Source: an uncultured Spirochaetaceae bacterium
GTDB taxonomy: Bacteria > Spirochaetota > Spirochaetia > Treponematales > Treponemataceae
DNA: 64,000 bases
Assembly: GCA_902783155.1 (NCBI GenBank)
Contig: CACZPR010000042.1
Location: forward strand, 31,247-95,246
Reading direction: 5' to 3'
Shown here: in pieces, positions 37,704 through 46,197 of the stretch
Position numbering within the stretch: position 1 is the first letter of the stretch
How the letters are laid out: each line of letters begins with the position of its first letter
The notes under the pieces: model-generated
What the model saw: only the letters and a program-made list of their open reading frames with translations
What the model was told of the DNA's origin: nothing
The model's database searches: none
Program-made: the position numbers and the translations under genes

Positions 37704-39213
37704 ACTTTTCCAACGCACCAATCAGACCAAATGGTGTAAGCGAAAAGTCCGGGCAGATTTTTTTTGAGCCAAGGGCATGGGCAAGACTTGCAGATTTTGC
37801 GGCATCCAGCGCTGAATATTTTTGTGCAAGAAGGGAAGCCACAAGCCCGGACAGAACATCGCCGCTTCCAGCCTTTGCCAATACAGCAGTTCCATGAGGA
37901 TTAAAAAACATTTCACAGTCCGAATCCGCATCCTGTTTTTGCGCAACAAGAACGGTCGCTCCCTTCAGCAAAAGCACAGTTCCAGGAAATGCCCCGCAAA
38001 ATTTTTGTGCAAGCTCCACCCGATTTTTGACGACATCGCCGGTAGAAAAAATTCCAAGCCCGCATTTCTCAAGCAGGACGGAAAACTCTTTTGGATGGGG
38101 AGTCAGAACGGTCGGGGATTTTTGCGCGCTACGTTTTTGCAAAATCTCAAGTATTTCGTCGTGGTAAAAAATGTCCGCATCAAGAACAAGCGGAATCTCC
38201 GGGTTTTCAAAAATATATTTTTTGATTTCATCTATGCCGCAATCACGGCCAAGCCCCATCCCCAGCGCAATGGCGGATGTTCTTTCGGGAAAGTTTTTTC
38301 CGCACATGATTTCATAGGGAACAATGGTCTCCGATGGCAACCCGTTTATATCAAGAGAAATCTTTTCACCGGATGAACAGGCATTTTTAAAATCAACAAG
38401 AGTCACAAGCCCCGCACCAAATTTCAGGGCAGCACAGGACGCAATCACCGAAGCGCCAATTTTTTCTCCGGCAACAAAAGCGGCATGTCCAAAGCTGCCC
38501 TTGTTCACATTCGGATTTTGCCGGTGCGGATATTTACAGTCGGATTCCTCCAGCAAAAAGTATTTTGGACCATGGTTCTGCGGGACGGAGTTTTCAAAGG
38601 TCTCACGGTCGAGTCCCAAATCGGCACAGCTTATTTTTCCGCAAACCTCCTTCGCAAAATCAGAAAAAAGGGCAAGTTTCAGCGCACCCATGGTGACAGT
38701 CACGTCAGCATGGAAACATTCGCCCGAAGCATTCCCAAGCAAATCAAGACCGGACGGAATGTCGCAGGCAAGTTTGAAGGCCTCCATCGCATTGATTTTT
38801 TTAACCAGGGCAGAAATCTCATCAGGCAGCGCACCGTGGAATCCACTTCCAAAAATGCAGTCAACCACGGCATCAAAATTATTGTTTTCTAAAAAGGTTT
38901 CGGAATCAGAAAGCGGAACAAATTTTACGCCGCAATTTTTCGCACGTCTTTTTTGCAGAAGGCACATGTCGGATCTTTCAGGCACACAGACAATCACGGC
39001 AACAGAAATGTTTTTTGAAAAAATCCTCCGCGCAAGGGCATAACCGTCGCCACCGTTGTTCCCGCCGCCGCACAAAATCAGCACCGATTTTTTTTCCGCA
39101 AGTTTTTTTTCAAGGGCAGACGCTGCGTTTTCCATCATCAAATCTTCGCTAAGACAAAAACGCTCGCGACACGCCATATCCATTTTTCGTGTGTCAAAAA
39201 AAATTTTCCGCAT
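37702..39213 (-). CDS. nnr: Bifunctional NAD(P)HX epimerase/ADP-dependent dehydratase
   Basis: 503 residues, the size of fused NnrE-NnrD. It repairs hydrated NADH and NADPH: the N-terminal domain (1-210) epimerises and the C-terminal ribokinase-like domain (about 225-500) dehydrates with ADP. Seen motifs are LILCGGGNNGGDGYALAR in the epimerase, and LGMGLGRD, LVLDADI, VLTPHPKEFS and KAGSGDVLSG in the dehydratase. The stop codon lies in the T run of the convergent terminator. Confidence 0.95.
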   Translation of the reverse strand: MRKIFFDTRKMDMACRERFCLSEDLMMENAASALEKKLAEKKSVLILCGGGNNGGDGYALARRIFSKNISVAVIVCVPERSDMCLLQKRRAKNCGVKFVPLSDSETFLENNNFDAVVDCIFGSGFHGALPDEISALVKKINAMEAFKLACDIPSGLDLLGNASGECFHADVTVTMGALKLALFSDFAKEVCGKISCADLGLDRETFENSVPQNHGPKYFLLEESDCKYPHRQNPNVNKGSFGHAAFVAGEKIGASVIASCAALKFGAGLVTLVDFKNACSSGEKISLDINGLPSETIVPYEIMCGKNFPERTSAIALGMGLGRDCGIDEIKKYIFENPEIPLVLDADIFYHDEILEILQKRSAQKSPTVLTPHPKEFSVLLEKCGLGIFSTGDVVKNRVELAQKFCGAFPGTVLLLKGATVLVAQKQDADSDCEMFFNPHGTAVLAKAGSGDVLSGLVASLLAQKYSALDAAKSASLAHALGSKKICPDFSLTPFGLIGALEK

Positions 39214-39251
39214 GGGTGGATTATAAATCGTTTTTTAATAAGTGTCACCCC

Positions 39252-39287
39252 AAAAAATATGGGGCCATCCGTTTTGGACAGCCCCAT
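39252..39287 (-). terminator. Bidirectional-looking terminator after the toxin-like lipoprotein gene
   Basis: On the minus strand ATGGGGCTGTCC (39287-39276) pairs over 12 positions with GGATGGCCCCAT (39270-39259) with two G.T pairs and a five-base loop, followed by ATTTTTT. A T run is also present on the plus strand (39289-39294). Confidence 0.93.
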
Positions 39288-39293
39288 GTTTTT

Positions 39294-41147
39294 TCAGAAT
39301 GTCACGTCAAAGCTCGCAACGTTCTTTCCAGTGGACACATTCCTGATGTAGAATGTGTATTTGCCGCTGAATCCCCTGTCTTTAAGCACATCCTTGTTGG
39401 TGGTGATTTTCTGCTTTGGACCAGAGAAGTAGGATTTTGCAACCTTATCCAGTGGACCGTTCGGAGAAGTGATGTCACCAAAGGTATAATATTTTACATT
39501 GGTTCCCCAGTCGTCAATATAATCCCTCAGAGCCTTGTTCAAAAGCTCATATCTTTCGGGTGTAGTGCCTTCCGGTGCGCTGAACGACATGATGTACTCA
39601 CCCACAAGATTGCTTGGCTTTTTGATGTAGTCGAAATAAATCCAGCCGGTGCTGCGGTCGTACCACCTTGAAGTCAGCCGTCCCAGACCTCCAATCCATG
39701 ACGTAAGCATTTCCAAATTGACATTCACCGTAGTCGTAAGCTCTATGGTCTTGTACTTTGGCGCAAAATTGCTCGGGCGGGTGTAGATTGTGTAGGTGTC
39801 AAAAGTTACCGCGTTAGTCTGGATGCTCTTTGCACCGTTGCATTTTGAGACAAGCCCATCCCAGTAGCCTTCCACTTTTGGAGCCGTGAAAGACCATTTC
39901 GCAGAATGTTGGTCCGCCGCAGGCTCAAATTTTACGGATATATCTGGAATCGACCTGCTGGAAGATTGGCTGACCGAGTATCCAACAGAAAGTCCAGCCG
40001 ATGGTCCGGATGAGTTCAATCCGGCATTTGCTCCAATCGAAAATCCTGAACCGGAAGTGAAATTTGTACTTCCAGCCGAATTCTGCGGGCTGCACTTGCT
40101 TGCGTCAACCGTTGCGCCGTTTACATAGGACTTTATTGAGCATTTCTCAAAATAGGGGCTAACATATTTGTCAGACCACTCGGTGACATTGTTGAGCTGC
40201 TGGTTGTTGCAGACCACCGATGTCTTCACAAGATACCATTCCTTTTGCGCGGAAATGTCGCAGGCACACCAGACATCAATATAAATCTGGACATTTTCGG
40301 CCCTTCCCTCGTACCGTCCATCGTAGTGCGTCCTCTCGTTTGTCGTGAAAGTTGCTGTAAAATTGTGGACAGCGGACTGTGCTTTTTTTGCACTCTCCAA
40401 TGCAGCCTCGGAAGTTACGGACCTGAGCGCATTGATTGCAGACTCTTTTCCAGAAAGGGTCCTTTCCTCTTCTGCCTCTGGATTTTTAATCCATTCAACA
40501 AAATTCTTTATTGAGTTTTCAACAACCCTGCTGCAATCAGCCTTCACATTTGCAGAATCAAGACTTAGCGCGTCGTTGATGTCGTGGACAAAATAAATCT
40601 GTCCCTGCCTAAGAGCGATTGCACCATAGTTTGTGCTGTTGGCCAGAATTGCAGAATCAGATTCAGCGCAAGCAAGACCATCGGAAACTTTTTCCGGAAT
40701 GATTTCATAAATCGAGTTCGGGCTTATATCTGACTGGTCCTTCAGATATTCATACTTGAACTCACTCTCCTCGCCATCCTCCGCCGGGATTGAAAGGACC
40801 GCATCGATTCTGTCCTTAAAGGCATCCAGCTGCTTGGCTGTTGGACAGTCAATCACGAGGGTCTTACCTTCAAGACAGGTTTTTACGGCAAGAACAACTT
40901 CCTGCTCAGAAAGAATGGCAGCATCGCATCCCTTTACCACAAAAACTTCTGGAACGGCATTTGGATTTCCTGTGGTCTGGAATCCAATGGAAGAAACACT
41001 TCTCTGTGTGTAATCAGAGAGACCGGACGATGCAAGATAGATTTTTCCGCTATAGTTTTCATTGATGTTTCTGGAATCAACCATGCCATTTGTGCAGGAA
41101 AAAAACAAAACACCCAAAAATACGAATGGAACGATAATCTTTTTCAT
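39294..41147 (-). CDS. Lipoprotein resembling leukocidin/VCC-type beta-barrel pore-forming toxins
   Basis: 617 residues from ATG 41147, preceded by GGAGGAGG at six bases (an in-frame ATG further upstream lacks an SD). Lipobox LFFSC. Residues 25-250 form an unrecognised N-terminal domain. From about 270 the pattern fits the leukocidin superfamily: strands IYIDVWCACDI and EWYLVKTSVV, then a long Ser/Gly-rich amphipathic stretch (about 350-400, e.g. SGFSIGANAGLNSSG and GLSVGYSVSQSSS) like the membrane stem, then HSAKWSFTAP and a rim-like aromatic region. The match is by pattern only. A lipid anchor would be unusual for a released toxin. It is monocistronic with its own terminator. Confidence 0.6.
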   Translation of the reverse strand: MKKIIVPFVFLGVLFFSCTNGMVDSRNINENYSGKIYLASSGLSDYTQRSVSSIGFQTTGNPNAVPEVFVVKGCDAAILSEQEVVLAVKTCLEGKTLVIDCPTAKQLDAFKDRIDAVLSIPAEDGEESEFKYEYLKDQSDISPNSIYEIIPEKVSDGLACAESDSAILANSTNYGAIALRQGQIYFVHDINDALSLDSANVKADCSRVVENSIKNFVEWIKNPEAEEERTLSGKESAINALRSVTSEAALESAKKAQSAVHNFTATFTTNERTHYDGRYEGRAENVQIYIDVWCACDISAQKEWYLVKTSVVCNNQQLNNVTEWSDKYVSPYFEKCSIKSYVNGATVDASKCSPQNSAGSTNFTSGSGFSIGANAGLNSSGPSAGLSVGYSVSQSSSRSIPDISVKFEPAADQHSAKWSFTAPKVEGYWDGLVSKCNGAKSIQTNAVTFDTYTIYTRPSNFAPKYKTIELTTTVNVNLEMLTSWIGGLGRLTSRWYDRSTGWIYFDYIKKPSNLVGEYIMSFSAPEGTTPERYELLNKALRDYIDDWGTNVKYYTFGDITSPNGPLDKVAKSYFSGPKQKITTNKDVLKDRGFSGKYTFYIRNVSTGKNVASFDVTF

Positions 41148-41313
41148 AGACAGCCTCCTCCGCCATAAACAGGCGTTCACTCAAAATCTGCTTTTATTAT
41201 AGGCAGGATTTTTTAGAAGGCAATTGAAAAGAAAATTATTAAATAGTTAAAAAAGTAAACAAATTTTTGGGCTGCCCAGAGGATTTTCAAAACGCCGCAG
41301 GACCGCACTTAAA

Positions 41314-41805
41314 TTAATGTAATTTAAGAATCCGTTGATTCCGTGAGCCCCGGAACACAAGGGAGATGTCTTTTTCCGCCTCAATAAACGGGCCGTCTAC
41401 GAGGGTGTCGATGCATGAAAGCATTTCGTCGGTGGAATCTGTATGGACTTTTCCTGTCGGAGAGGCTATTTCGGTTTCGTAGATGTAGCCGGAGTAGCAC
41501 CAGATGTCTTTTTTGGGGTAAATTTCCTTTACGCGGCGCAAAAACGGGGCAAGGACTTTTTGATTTTCAGGCTCAAACGGTTCCCCGCCCAAAACGGTCA
41601 GACCGGAGATAAACTCTTTTCCCAGGGCCTCGATGATTTCGTCCTCGGTGTCGCGCGTAAACTCCTGTCCGTAGCAAAAATCCCATGTCATCGCGTTAAA
41701 ACAACCGGGACAGTGAATCCTGCATCCAGACACAAAAAGGGAAACCCGGACCCCATCGCCGTTAGCTATATCTATCTTTTTAATTTCACCGTAATACATA
41801 ATCAA
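41314..41805 (-). CDS. nrdG: Anaerobic ribonucleotide reductase activating enzyme NrdG
   Basis: 163 residues. A radical SAM enzyme that makes the glycyl radical on NrdD. The [4Fe-4S] motif is GCRIHCPGCF (C28, C32, C35), followed by the SAM-binding GGEPF. Length and motif spacing are typical. It lies downstream of nrdD on the same strand but separated by 271 bases that contain an array of hairpins, an unusual distance for this pair. Confidence 0.95.
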   Translation of the reverse strand: MIMYYGEIKKIDIANGDGVRVSLFVSGCRIHCPGCFNAMTWDFCYGQEFTRDTEDEIIEALGKEFISGLTVLGGEPFEPENQKVLAPFLRRVKEIYPKKDIWCYSGYIYETEIASPTGKVHTDSTDEMLSCIDTLVDGPFIEAEKDISLVFRGSRNQRILKLH

Positions 41806-41905
41806 AGTGTCGGCTATAAATCAAGTTTTAGAAAGTATGAGTCAAAGATTTGAAAAAAAACGTGCGCAAAAAACAAACATGCTCCTGCCGAAAAGTTTTG
41901 GGGTT

Positions 41906-42074
41906 CTTAGGGGATAGCCCCTAAGCGCGTTGTGGAAGAGAGAGGGGTGTCGGGGAGAGGGAAAACACTAACTCGCTAGGGGTTTCCCTCTTCCTGACAA
42001 ATTTCCCATGCTTCTAAGCATGAAAAAGGCTCAAGGGCGCAGCCCTTGAAAATGGGGACAGGGGAACTCCCCTG
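41906..42074. repeat. Array of five hairpins between nrdD and nrdG
   Basis: Five inverted repeats stand in a row: 41906-41925 (8 bp, loop ATAG); 41949-41998 (16 bp with wobbles, 18-base loop); 42007-42022 (7 bp); 42031-42049 (8 bp TCAAGGGC, 3-base loop); 42059-42074 (6 bp, loop AACT). None is followed on the minus strand by a clear T tract, so they are not plain terminators. The block lies 3 bases downstream of the nrdD stop. It may be an intergenic repeat family or RNA stability or processing elements. Confidence 0.8.
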
Positions 42075-42076
42075 AT

Positions 42077-44257
42077 TTACAAGTGCAAAACCCTTTCCTG
42101 AATTTCCTGAGTGCGTCCCTGGTTCCAATATTGGGTCCCGATGTAGCCGCAAGTTCTTCGGGCGACATTCATTGTGGACTGGTCACGGTTTCCGCAATTT
42201 GGACATTCCCAGACCAGCTTTCCGTCGTTGTCGGTGACAATCTTGATTTCCCCGGTGTATCCGCATTTCTGGCAGAAGTCGCTCTTGGTGTTCAGCTCGG
42301 CATACATTATGTGGTTGTAGATGTGCCTGAGAAGCGTCATCACGGCAGCCAGATTGTTTTCCATATTGGGAACCTCAACATAAGAGACCGCCCCTCCCGG
42401 AGAAAGTTTCTGGAACTCGGATTCAAAACTCAGCTTAGTGAACGCATCGATTTTTTCGGTGACATGCACGTGGTAGCTGTTGGTGATATAGTTTTTGTCC
42501 GTAACCTGCGGAATGATTCCAAAACGCTTTTTAAGGCACTTCGCAAATTTGTAAGTGGTGCTTTCAAGCGGAGTTCCGTAAACGGAGTAATCGATATGCT
42601 CGGCGGCCTTCCATTTTTTGCAGGCATCGTTAAGTGCGCGCATCACCTTGAGGGCAAAAGGTTTTCCCTCCTCGGTCGTGTGGCTGCATCCGGTCATATA
42701 TCTTGTACACTCACAGAGTCCCGCGTAGCCAAGCGAGATGGTCGAATAGCCGTTGTACAAAAGTCTGTCGATTGTCTCACCCTTCTTCAGGCGGGCAAGC
42801 GCACCGTTCTGCCAAAGGATTGGTGCCGCATCGGATTTTGTGCCAAGAAGCCTCTTGTGGCGAATCTGCAGCGCACGGTGGCAAAGCTCCAGCCTCTGGT
42901 CCATAATCTCCCAGAATTTTTCTTCGTTTCCACCGGAAGAACATGCCACGTCAACAAGATTCAGAGTCACAACGCCCTGATTGAAGCGGCCATAGTACTT
43001 AGGCTTGCCAGTGTCCGGGTCGATGTAGGTCGTGAGGAATGAGCGGCATCCCATGCAGGGGTAGCAGTTTCCGTTCCCGTTCTCATCAATCTTCATGGTA
43101 AGCATCATCTTTTCGGATATGTAATCAGGAACCATGCGGCGGGCTGTACACTTTGCGGCCATCTCCGTCAGATAGTAGTATTTTGAGTTTTCTTCTATAT
43201 TGTCCGGCTCCAGAACATAAATCAGCTTTGGGAATGCGGGTGTAATCCATGCGCCCTGCTCGTTCTTGACTCCCTTGTAACGCTGCTTCAGAACCTCCTC
43301 GATGATAATCGCAAGGTCGGATTTTTCCTGCTCGTTCTTTGCCTCGTTCAGATACATGAAAACCGTAACAAAAGGAGCCTGTCCGTTGGTGGTCATAAGG
43401 GTAATCACCTGGTACTGGATTGTCTGGACTCCCTTGGTGATTTCGGTCCTGAGCCGCCTTTCAACCATATAGTTGAACTGTTCCTCGTTGATTTCAAGCC
43501 CCAGAGTCTCCATGGTCTCGCGGACATCTTTCTGAATCTTTTTTCTGCTGACATCAACAAACGGCGCAAGGTGCGCAAGTGAAATGCTCTGTCCACCGTA
43601 CTGGCAACTCGCAACCTGGGCAATAATCTGTGTGGCAATGTTACATGCGGTTGAAAATGAGTGCGGCCTGTCGATTTTTGTACCGCTGATTACAGTTCCG
43701 TTCTGGAGCATGTCCTCAAGATTCACAAGGTCGCAGTTGTGCATGTGCTGGGCAAAATAGTCCGAGTCATGGAAATGGATGATTCCCTCGTCGTGCGCCC
43801 TGGAAATCTCCGGATCCAAAAGAAAGCGGCGTGTGATGTCCTTTGAAACTTCCCCGGCCATATAGTCGCGCTGAACCGAAACCACGGTCGGATTTTTATT
43901 TGAGTTCTCCTGCTTGACTTCCTCGTTGTTCTCTTCAAGAAGGCTCATAATCTGCTGGTCGGTAGTGTTCTGCTTGCGCATAAGCTGATGGCGGAATCTG
44001 TATGTAATGTAGAGCTTGGCAACCTTGTACGCGCCGTTGGACATGATTCCTGTCTCGACCAAATCCTGAATGTCCTCGACGTTGAGGGCATGGCCTTCCT
44101 TGTGACACTGAATTTCTATATCATCAACAATGGATGTAATCTGCTTTTCGCTGAGTCTGTCGATTTCATCCACCTGTACGTTTGCCTTTCTGATTGCCGC
44201 TGCGATTTTCTCACGGTCAAAAATAACTTCCGCACCACTACGCTTGATGATTTTCAT
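42077..44257 (-). CDS. nrdD: Anaerobic ribonucleoside-triphosphate reductase NrdD
   Basis: 726 residues. It reduces NTPs to dNTPs without oxygen. An ATP-cone regulates it (KIIKRSGAEVIFDREKI, residues 1-90). The catalytic barrel follows, with a CMGCRS segment. The C-terminus holds a zinc site (CQKCGYTGE and CPNCGNRD) and the glycyl radical site RRTCGYIG. The NrdG activator is encoded downstream. Upstream lie a promoter and two NrdR-box-like sites, so repression by NrdR with dATP/ATP sensing is expected. Confidence 0.97.
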   Translation of the reverse strand: MKIIKRSGAEVIFDREKIAAAIRKANVQVDEIDRLSEKQITSIVDDIEIQCHKEGHALNVEDIQDLVETGIMSNGAYKVAKLYITYRFRHQLMRKQNTTDQQIMSLLEENNEEVKQENSNKNPTVVSVQRDYMAGEVSKDITRRFLLDPEISRAHDEGIIHFHDSDYFAQHMHNCDLVNLEDMLQNGTVISGTKIDRPHSFSTACNIATQIIAQVASCQYGGQSISLAHLAPFVDVSRKKIQKDVRETMETLGLEINEEQFNYMVERRLRTEITKGVQTIQYQVITLMTTNGQAPFVTVFMYLNEAKNEQEKSDLAIIIEEVLKQRYKGVKNEQGAWITPAFPKLIYVLEPDNIEENSKYYYLTEMAAKCTARRMVPDYISEKMMLTMKIDENGNGNCYPCMGCRSFLTTYIDPDTGKPKYYGRFNQGVVTLNLVDVACSSGGNEEKFWEIMDQRLELCHRALQIRHKRLLGTKSDAAPILWQNGALARLKKGETIDRLLYNGYSTISLGYAGLCECTRYMTGCSHTTEEGKPFALKVMRALNDACKKWKAAEHIDYSVYGTPLESTTYKFAKCLKKRFGIIPQVTDKNYITNSYHVHVTEKIDAFTKLSFESEFQKLSPGGAVSYVEVPNMENNLAAVMTLLRHIYNHIMYAELNTKSDFCQKCGYTGEIKIVTDNDGKLVWECPNCGNRDQSTMNVARRTCGYIGTQYWNQGRTQEIQERVLHL

Positions 44258-44384
44258 ACACCTGCCACCCTTGTATTTTTTAATCTTTTTTTACACCGCC
44301 AATCTGTCACCATAAAAAAATCCAAAAACCTAAGCTTTTGGATTGTAGATTTATGGTCCGAACTTCCAAAATTTGAAAGCCGAT

Positions 44385-44441
44385 ACGCTAGATATAGCGT
44401 TTTTATACTTAGAGTGTACTAGGGATAGCGGATTTAGTCAA
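44385..44441 (-). promoter_or_regulatory. nrdD promoter with two NrdR-box-like operators
   Basis: On the minus strand TTGACT (44441-44436), 17 bases, TACACT (44418-44413). Box A at 44400-44385 reads ACGCTATATCTAGCGT and agrees with the NrdR consensus acactatatatagtgt at 13 of 16 positions. Box B at 44431-44416 agrees at 9. They are offset by 31 bases, three helical turns, the spacing known for NrdR box pairs. Box B lies in the promoter spacer, overlapping the -10; box A lies just downstream of the start site. Confidence 0.8.
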
Positions 44442-44666
44442 TATCACGAATTTTTCAAAAACCAGCCCAAATCACCAATTTTAGGACTTTCCAATAGATT
44501 TTGGGGTACAAATAATTTTAAAAATTTTTTTTTGTCGGATTCTAGCAAAAAACCCCACTTTTATGGGTACAGATTTTTTTGTCACCATTACCCTGGATTC
44601 GCATCCACATTTTTACTAGCCTTTTGTATACCACATATATAGACTTTGCAGGAACGTCCCAGCCTG
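44442..44666. other. Non-coding stretch, nothing recognised
   Basis: A/T-rich intergenic DNA between the divergent nrdD and NifU-domain genes. It has T-tracts (44526-44534) and a small CCCACTTTTATGGG hairpin (44553-44566), but no open frame with an SD and no RNA gene pattern that I can name. Confidence 0.6.
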
Positions 44667-44695
44667 TTTCAAAAACTTTTTTTTTCTGATACAAT
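44667..44695 (+). promoter_or_regulatory. Promoter of the NifU-domain gene and slyD
   Basis: TTTCAA (44667-44672), 17 bases with a T9 run, TACAAT (44690-44695). The -10 is good and the -35 fair. Confidence 0.55.
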
Positions 44696-44748
44696 CTCCC
44701 CTAGATTTTTTTCCGTCCGGCCCACAAAAGTCGGATCAAGAGGTGACA

Positions 44749-45027
44749 ATGGCTGACGAAGCATTAAAGGCGAAAGTTGAAGAGGCTCTGGAACAGTTCC
44801 GACCGGTATTGCAATCGGAAGGCGGCGACATGGAGTTCGTTGGAATCGATGACGAAAACAAAGTCCATGTAAAGTTGACAGGAGCCTGCGATGGCTGTCC
44901 AATGGCGGTTATGACAATAAAAATGGGACTGGAGACCTACATCAAAAACGCATGCCCGGAAATTGTTGAGGTGATTCAGGACAATGCCCCGGAAACAAAC
45001 CCCGACGACATGGGAGGACTATACTGA
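44749..45027 (+). CDS. NifU C-terminal domain (NfuA-like) iron-sulphur scaffold
   Basis: 92 residues from ATG 44749 (AGAGGTG just upstream). It is the isolated NifU C-terminal domain. The cluster-binding CxxC is in GACDGCPMAVMTIKMGLE, and the rest fits the family (LEQFRPVLQSEGGDMEFV, YIKNACPEIVEVI). It probably carries a [4Fe-4S] or [2Fe-2S] cluster to target proteins. Its TGA overlaps the ATG of slyD (TGATG). Confidence 0.93.
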   Translation: MADEALKAKVEEALEQFRPVLQSEGGDMEFVGIDDENKVHVKLTGACDGCPMAVMTIKMGLETYIKNACPEIVEVIQDNAPETNPDDMGGLY

Positions 45028-45596
45028 TGCAGATTACAAAAAACGCAATCGTTTCCATCAACTACACGCTCAAAGGCGACGACGGAAATTTGATAGACAC
45101 ATCGATTGGCGCAGAACCATTGGTATATCTCCACGGCCAGAATTTTTTGTTGCCCAAGCTGGAGGAATATCTTGAAGGAAAATCTGCTGGCGAAAAAATA
45201 ACTGCTGTCCTTCCCCCCGAAGATGGATATGGAATCTACGACGAACGCATGGTCGCAAAAATCCCCAGAGCAAATTTTGAGATTGACGGAGAGATTCCGG
45301 TCGGTGCAAAATTTCAGGCTGACACACCGGAGGGACCCGCGATTGTGACAGTCACCAAAGTTGAGGATGATTTTATCACCGTCGATGCAAACCACGAACT
45401 TGCGGGAAAGACACTCCATTTTGAAGTGGAAATCCTTGATGTGCGCGAAGCAAGCGAAGAGGAAATCAAGAGCATGACAACAGGATGCGGTGGTTGTGGC
45501 GGAAGCTGCGGCAACTGTGGTGGTGGATGTGAAGGCGACTGCAACGGTGGATGCGGAGAAACTTGCGGCGGAGACAACTGCTGCTGCAACGGATAA
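45027..45596 (+). CDS. slyD: FKBP-type prolyl isomerase SlyD with Cys-rich metal-binding tail
   Basis: 189 residues. FKBP core: VSINYTLKGDDGNLIDTS, then PLVYLHGQNFLLPKLE, with the inserted IF (chaperone) domain at about 70-125. The last 38 residues hold 11 cysteines spaced by Gly, Asn and Asp, ending in NCCCNG. SlyD tails bind Ni2+ and other metals and support hydrogenase maturation in E. coli, where His and Cys are mixed; here it is Cys only. Translational coupling with the upstream iron-sulphur scaffold gene makes a metal-handling role plausible. Confidence 0.92.
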   Translation: MQITKNAIVSINYTLKGDDGNLIDTSIGAEPLVYLHGQNFLLPKLEEYLEGKSAGEKITAVLPPEDGYGIYDERMVAKIPRANFEIDGEIPVGAKFQADTPEGPAIVTVTKVEDDFITVDANHELAGKTLHFEVEILDVREASEEEIKSMTTGCGGCGGSCGNCGGGCEGDCNGGCGETCGGDNCCCNG

Positions 45597-45619
45597 ATCC
45601 ACAAAATCCAGAGCAAAAT

Positions 45620-46189
45620 CTACGAATCAATAGCGTCCAGAATCTGACGTGTGTTGACCCATTTTGGAGCATCCAGCATGGCGACAGTCACATTTGCAAC
45701 TGATGCGTAGACCTTCGTTCGCTCCTCATAAAACAAGTGAAAAATATCCCTGACCTCTTCCAAGGATTGGGGATTTTTTTTTGCAATATACGCCGGCAGA
45801 TTTTTGATGGAACCATCTTCAGCAATGACAGCTTCCTTCAGGATTCTTTCTACCGCAATTTTTTCATCCGCCTTCAAAAAAACACACACGCCCATGGATT
45901 TCAAAATTTCCATTGCGCCTGTATTGTTGCAGATTCCACCGCCGGTCGCAATTACGGCATCCGTTTTTTTCTGCAAAAGTTTTTCTTTTAGATTCAGGCA
46001 CGCGCTGGTTTCGGCATCCTTGAACGCCTGCTCTCCTTTTTGAGTATAAATCTCCCGAGGAGAAAAACCGGTTTCATCTTCAACCAGAGTGTCGGTATCA
46101 AAAACCGGCAGCCCCAATTTTTTTCCCAACAGCCTGGCCTGTGTACTTTTTCCGCAATGTTTTATTCCCATTAAGATTATCGATTTCAT
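45620..46189 (-). CDS. aroK: Shikimate kinase (divergent)
   Basis: 189 residues. Walker A GIKHCGKST, the shikimate Asp in FDTDTLVE, the GGG motif in ATGGGICNN, and the adenine loop ERTKVYASVANVTV match shikimate kinase, which phosphorylates shikimate for chorismate synthesis. Two oddities: the GExxFRxxE motif reads GEQAFKDAE (Lys for the shikimate-binding Arg), and RPLL is not obvious. The enzyme may be slow or act on a relative of shikimate. It follows the RsmI-like gene by 8 bases on the same strand. Confidence 0.85.
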   Translation of the reverse strand: MKSIILMGIKHCGKSTQARLLGKKLGLPVFDTDTLVEDETGFSPREIYTQKGEQAFKDAETSACLNLKEKLLQKKTDAVIATGGGICNNTGAMEILKSMGVCVFLKADEKIAVERILKEAVIAEDGSIKNLPAYIAKKNPQSLEEVRDIFHLFYEERTKVYASVANVTVAMLDAPKWVNTRQILDAIDS

Positions 46190-46197
46190 AACTCACC

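Noticed and set aside
44526..44580. Terminator or small RNA in the nrdD-NifU intergenic region
   Set aside because: T-tracts and a four-base stem are present but no stable stem precedes the T run in either direction.
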